Assembly: GCA_037043015.1 (NCBI GenBank)
Contig: CM073326.1
Span: 14,950,345-15,014,344 of the forward strand
Source: Bryum argenteum
Lineage: Eukaryota > Streptophyta > Bryopsida > Bryales > Bryaceae
DNA length: 64,000 nt
Reading direction: 5' to 3'
The notes under the pieces are model-generated. The model did not search any database and had not been told where the DNA came from. It worked only from the letters and a program-made list of their open reading frames with translations. Positions 62,172 through 64,000 of the stretch are shown here, piece by piece. The position numbers were made by a program, and so were the translations under genes. Numbering within the stretch: the first letter of the stretch is position 1; the number at the start of each line of letters is the position of its first letter.

Positions 62172-62809
62172 CAATAGTTTCTCACGTCCCTCAACCTCTA
62201 ATCACACGATGCATCTCACCTGGCACACTTGCCCGTCCTTCCCCATCACTGATTCCGCCCAACGTAGTCTCCTGAAATTGGCGGTTTTCTCGGCGGTTTC
62301 CTTCATAATTCTGCCTCCTGGTGCGTGCAGCCTTGATCAAAGGACTCGCTACCACTAGATCAAGCATCTGGAGGTCGGAGTCTGAGTTTTGCGAAGGTTT
62401 TGCACCTCCCGTCCCCAGAGAGACGTTGTCTGCAAATGACTCACTCTCTGCCTCAGTACCTACATTTTGCCCCAACCCACAACCCTGCTCAAAGCCATCG
62501 GACAATTCAATTATCCCACTCACGTTCACTCGACCAGCATAAAGGAATTTTGACATCAAAGACTGTTAGGGAGCCATTAAAAACGCAATACCTTGTACAC
62601 ATGCACACATGCACAACTACAAATCGAAGCACACATGCACAAGTACATATCAAGGAAAAACAATGGGAGTTGAAAGAAGAAGAAACTCCCCTGATTTGCC
62701 GTTTGCAAATCCATGAGCTTTGAAGCACTAAAGTACCCAGCTCGTAGGCGTCATGCCGGCTACATCCTCGCTGGCTCGCCGGCCCTAAAGGCCTCTGCAT
62801 TCTGCAAGT

Positions 62810-63170
62810 GGCGATTTCAATCACTCACGTCTGAATGCTCATGGCGAACACGGAGCAGGATGAATGCGCAATTGGCGAGCAAGGAACTCAATCTCAGAGC
62901 ACAAATGAATGCGCATTTGGCAAGAGAGGGAAGAATGAATGCGCATTTGGCGAGCAACTTTCAGAACTCAAGAGCGGATGGCGATCTGGGGAAGGTGTCA
63001 GGCGGGTAAAGTGGCGAGGTGGTGCGCGTTGTAGGCGGCCCCAATGGCGAGTCACTGTAGCATGACTGAGGGTGAGTGGCGACCGTGCCCCCCTATGACC
63101 GTGGATTTTTTAACGGGCCGATCGCCCTGCCCGAAAAGCCATCGTTTTTGGCGATTAATCGCCAACAAAA
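62810..63170 (+). repeat. Subterminal GGCGA cluster of the hAT element
   Basis: Nine GGCGA pentamers, nearly all preceded by T or A plus T/G (TGGCGA), lie within 370 bp of the right end. Four more lie at 59354-59525 near the left end. Part of the right cluster sits in short tandem repeats of AATGAATGCGCATTTGG. Such clusters in hAT elements are usually transposase-binding sites. Confidence 0.6.
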
Positions 63171-63734
63171 TTTTCGTTGAACGCACTTGTCCAAAATTCC
63201 TAAATATGTCCAAATTTTGTCCGATGTGGCATCACGTGTTGTATGTTGGTTGTGTGAGCGTGTGTTTCAATAAGCAACTGTACATCTGTATGTGCAGAAA
63301 CCTGCACCGCTGGGAATTGACTCTCCTCAAGTGGCAATGGAAATTCATTTGACTCCAATCTACTGTCATCAACCATCATTTGAAATCATTAGAAGGATTA
63401 GAAGTGGATCCATTTGAGAAGTTGCCACACGATTAAGTCAGCGTATGATTCTAATCACCATTCTCGTATTCTAACCATGCCACTGCTTGTGCACTTTAAC
63501 TTCCTTGAGGTGCAATTCACGACCGCATCCAACAATACTTACGTCTTGAATTAGGAGTTAAAAACACATATGCCTTATTTCCACTTGAAACTAGCTAAGA
63601 CTCCTTTGTAATGTTACATGTAGAATATTGAATCTTTTGTATGAAAGAGGAATATTTCTTCTACACACTTGCACGAAAAGTGCTAAAAATGTTGTATTTC
63701 ACTAAGCTTGATTAGTTCCTGAGCAAAATCTAAA

Positions 63735-63805
63735 CCCTTATACGTCCGCCCCTATGAAAATACACTAAAAAGCAAGCCCGAGGGGCATGCTTGGGCGTTC
63801 AAGGG
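63735..63805. mobile_element. Very short TTAA-type MITE, 71 bp
   Basis: Begins CCCTTATACGTCC and ends GGGCGTTCAAGGG, followed by TTAA at 63806-63809; the left flank reads TAAA, probably a mutated TTAA. Ends agree with the larger TTAA family, but almost all of the interior is gone. Confidence 0.6.
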
Positions 63806-64000
63806 TTAACTTCCTTGAGGTGCAATTCACGACTGCACCAACGTTACTTACTTCTTGAATTTTTTTTCTAGAGAATTTTGTTTATGACCAAATATCTTCT
63901 CTGTTCTCAAGTGACCTCAGCTGAAAATTTTACAAATTTTACAAGAGAAACCTTCAAAGTTTAGAGCATCAAGCTTTATATTTTTTTGTAGTATTAAATT

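Larger units (their letters stand above)
59284..63179. mobile_element. hAT-type transposon, 3.9 kb, decayed
   Basis: The insert splits module A. ACCGCACT at 59276-59283 and AACGCACT at 63180-63187 form an 8-bp duplication with one mismatch, as expected for hAT elements, and copy 1 has the empty site near 6591. The ends (CAGAAATTTTTTGC and, inverted, CAACGAAAATTTTGTTGG) are only weakly alike. GGCGA motifs cluster in both subterminal regions. The only sizeable gene is the minus-strand transposase remnant at 60239-62171. Confidence 0.88.
56212..64000 (+). repeat. Repeat module A, copy 2
   Basis: Direct copy of 3552-8340, interrupted by the hAT element at 59284-63179; A resumes at 63188 with TGTCCAAAATTCC. 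Further right it contains the 71-bp TTAA mini-element, and from 63810 it follows copy 1 from about 8034 (TTAACTTC). Small ORFs such as 58374-58033 on the minus strand are not kept in copy 1. 55782-56211 is AT-rich sequence related to 43860-44400 reversed. Confidence 0.8.

Noticed and set aside
62191..62559. 122-codon ORF upstream of the hAT transposase
   Set aside because: Lies before the transposase start in non-conserved sequence; could be leader of the element but has no recognisable domain.
3552..64000. The two direct A modules as LTRs of one giant element
   Set aside because: A also occurs inverted and in pieces, lacks TG...CA ends, and the sequence between is itself a mosaic of other repeats with no retroelement core.
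1..64000. CRISPR array, bacterial operon or prophage
   Set aside because: No regularly spaced repeats, no prokaryotic gene packing; introns and plant transposons show a eukaryotic nuclear genome.

Overview
The window is nuclear DNA of a streptophyte, most likely a land plant; I cannot name the species. The evidence is spliced genes with GT-AG introns whose products look like the plant bestrophin-type chloride channel VCCN1 and the GNAT domain of the IDM1 class of PHD-finger acetyltransferases, plus plant-style transposons (CACTA, hAT, MITEs). Except for a GC-rich retroelement-like block at the left edge, the DNA is AT-rich and built almost wholly from repeats copied into one another.

Layout. 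1-3551: GC-rich element with two minus-strand ORFs, probably the gag-side end of an LTR retroelement. 3552-8340: repeat module A, split by a CACTA element (6726-7877). 8341-13103: AT-rich noncoding repeats with a 257-bp MITE. 13104-15469: a MITE, then an intact two-exon bestrophin gene. 15957-23880: left arm of a large inverted repeat, holding a 22-codon bestrophin stub and a broken copy of a six-exon membrane-protein gene. 23881-31617: mosaic spacer with a bestrophin fragment, MITEs, an inverted piece of A and an IDM1-like GNAT gene part (29630-30840, minus). 31618-39882: right arm, holding the intact six-exon membrane-protein gene (32967-34342, plus). 39883-46150: further inverted copies of left-side sequence, ending in inverted A. 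46300-55200: a second inverted mosaic copy that keeps a frameshifted bestrophin pseudogene. 56212-64000: second direct copy of A, split by a 3.9-kb decayed hAT element (59284-63179).

The arms are collinear enough to reconstruct events. Mirrored positions sum to about 55499 in the inner part, 55594 further out and 55839 beyond. The last step of 245 equals one 241-bp TTAA-type MITE plus its 4-bp target duplication, present only in the right arm. Gene survival is split between copies: the bestrophin is intact only at left (14259-15469) and broken at right (51650-52867), while the membrane-protein gene is intact only at right and broken at left by two 1-nt deletions.

Several insertions can be checked inside the window because paralogous copies keep the empty site: CACTA (3-bp TSD), hAT (8 bp), an AACCTC-ended MITE family (4 bp), and a TTAA-flanked family with CCCYTAAACGCCC-like ends resembling piggyBac-type MITEs. 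I see no gene cluster that amounts to a new biochemical system. The main interest is the duplicated architecture, the reciprocal gene decay and the MITE families.
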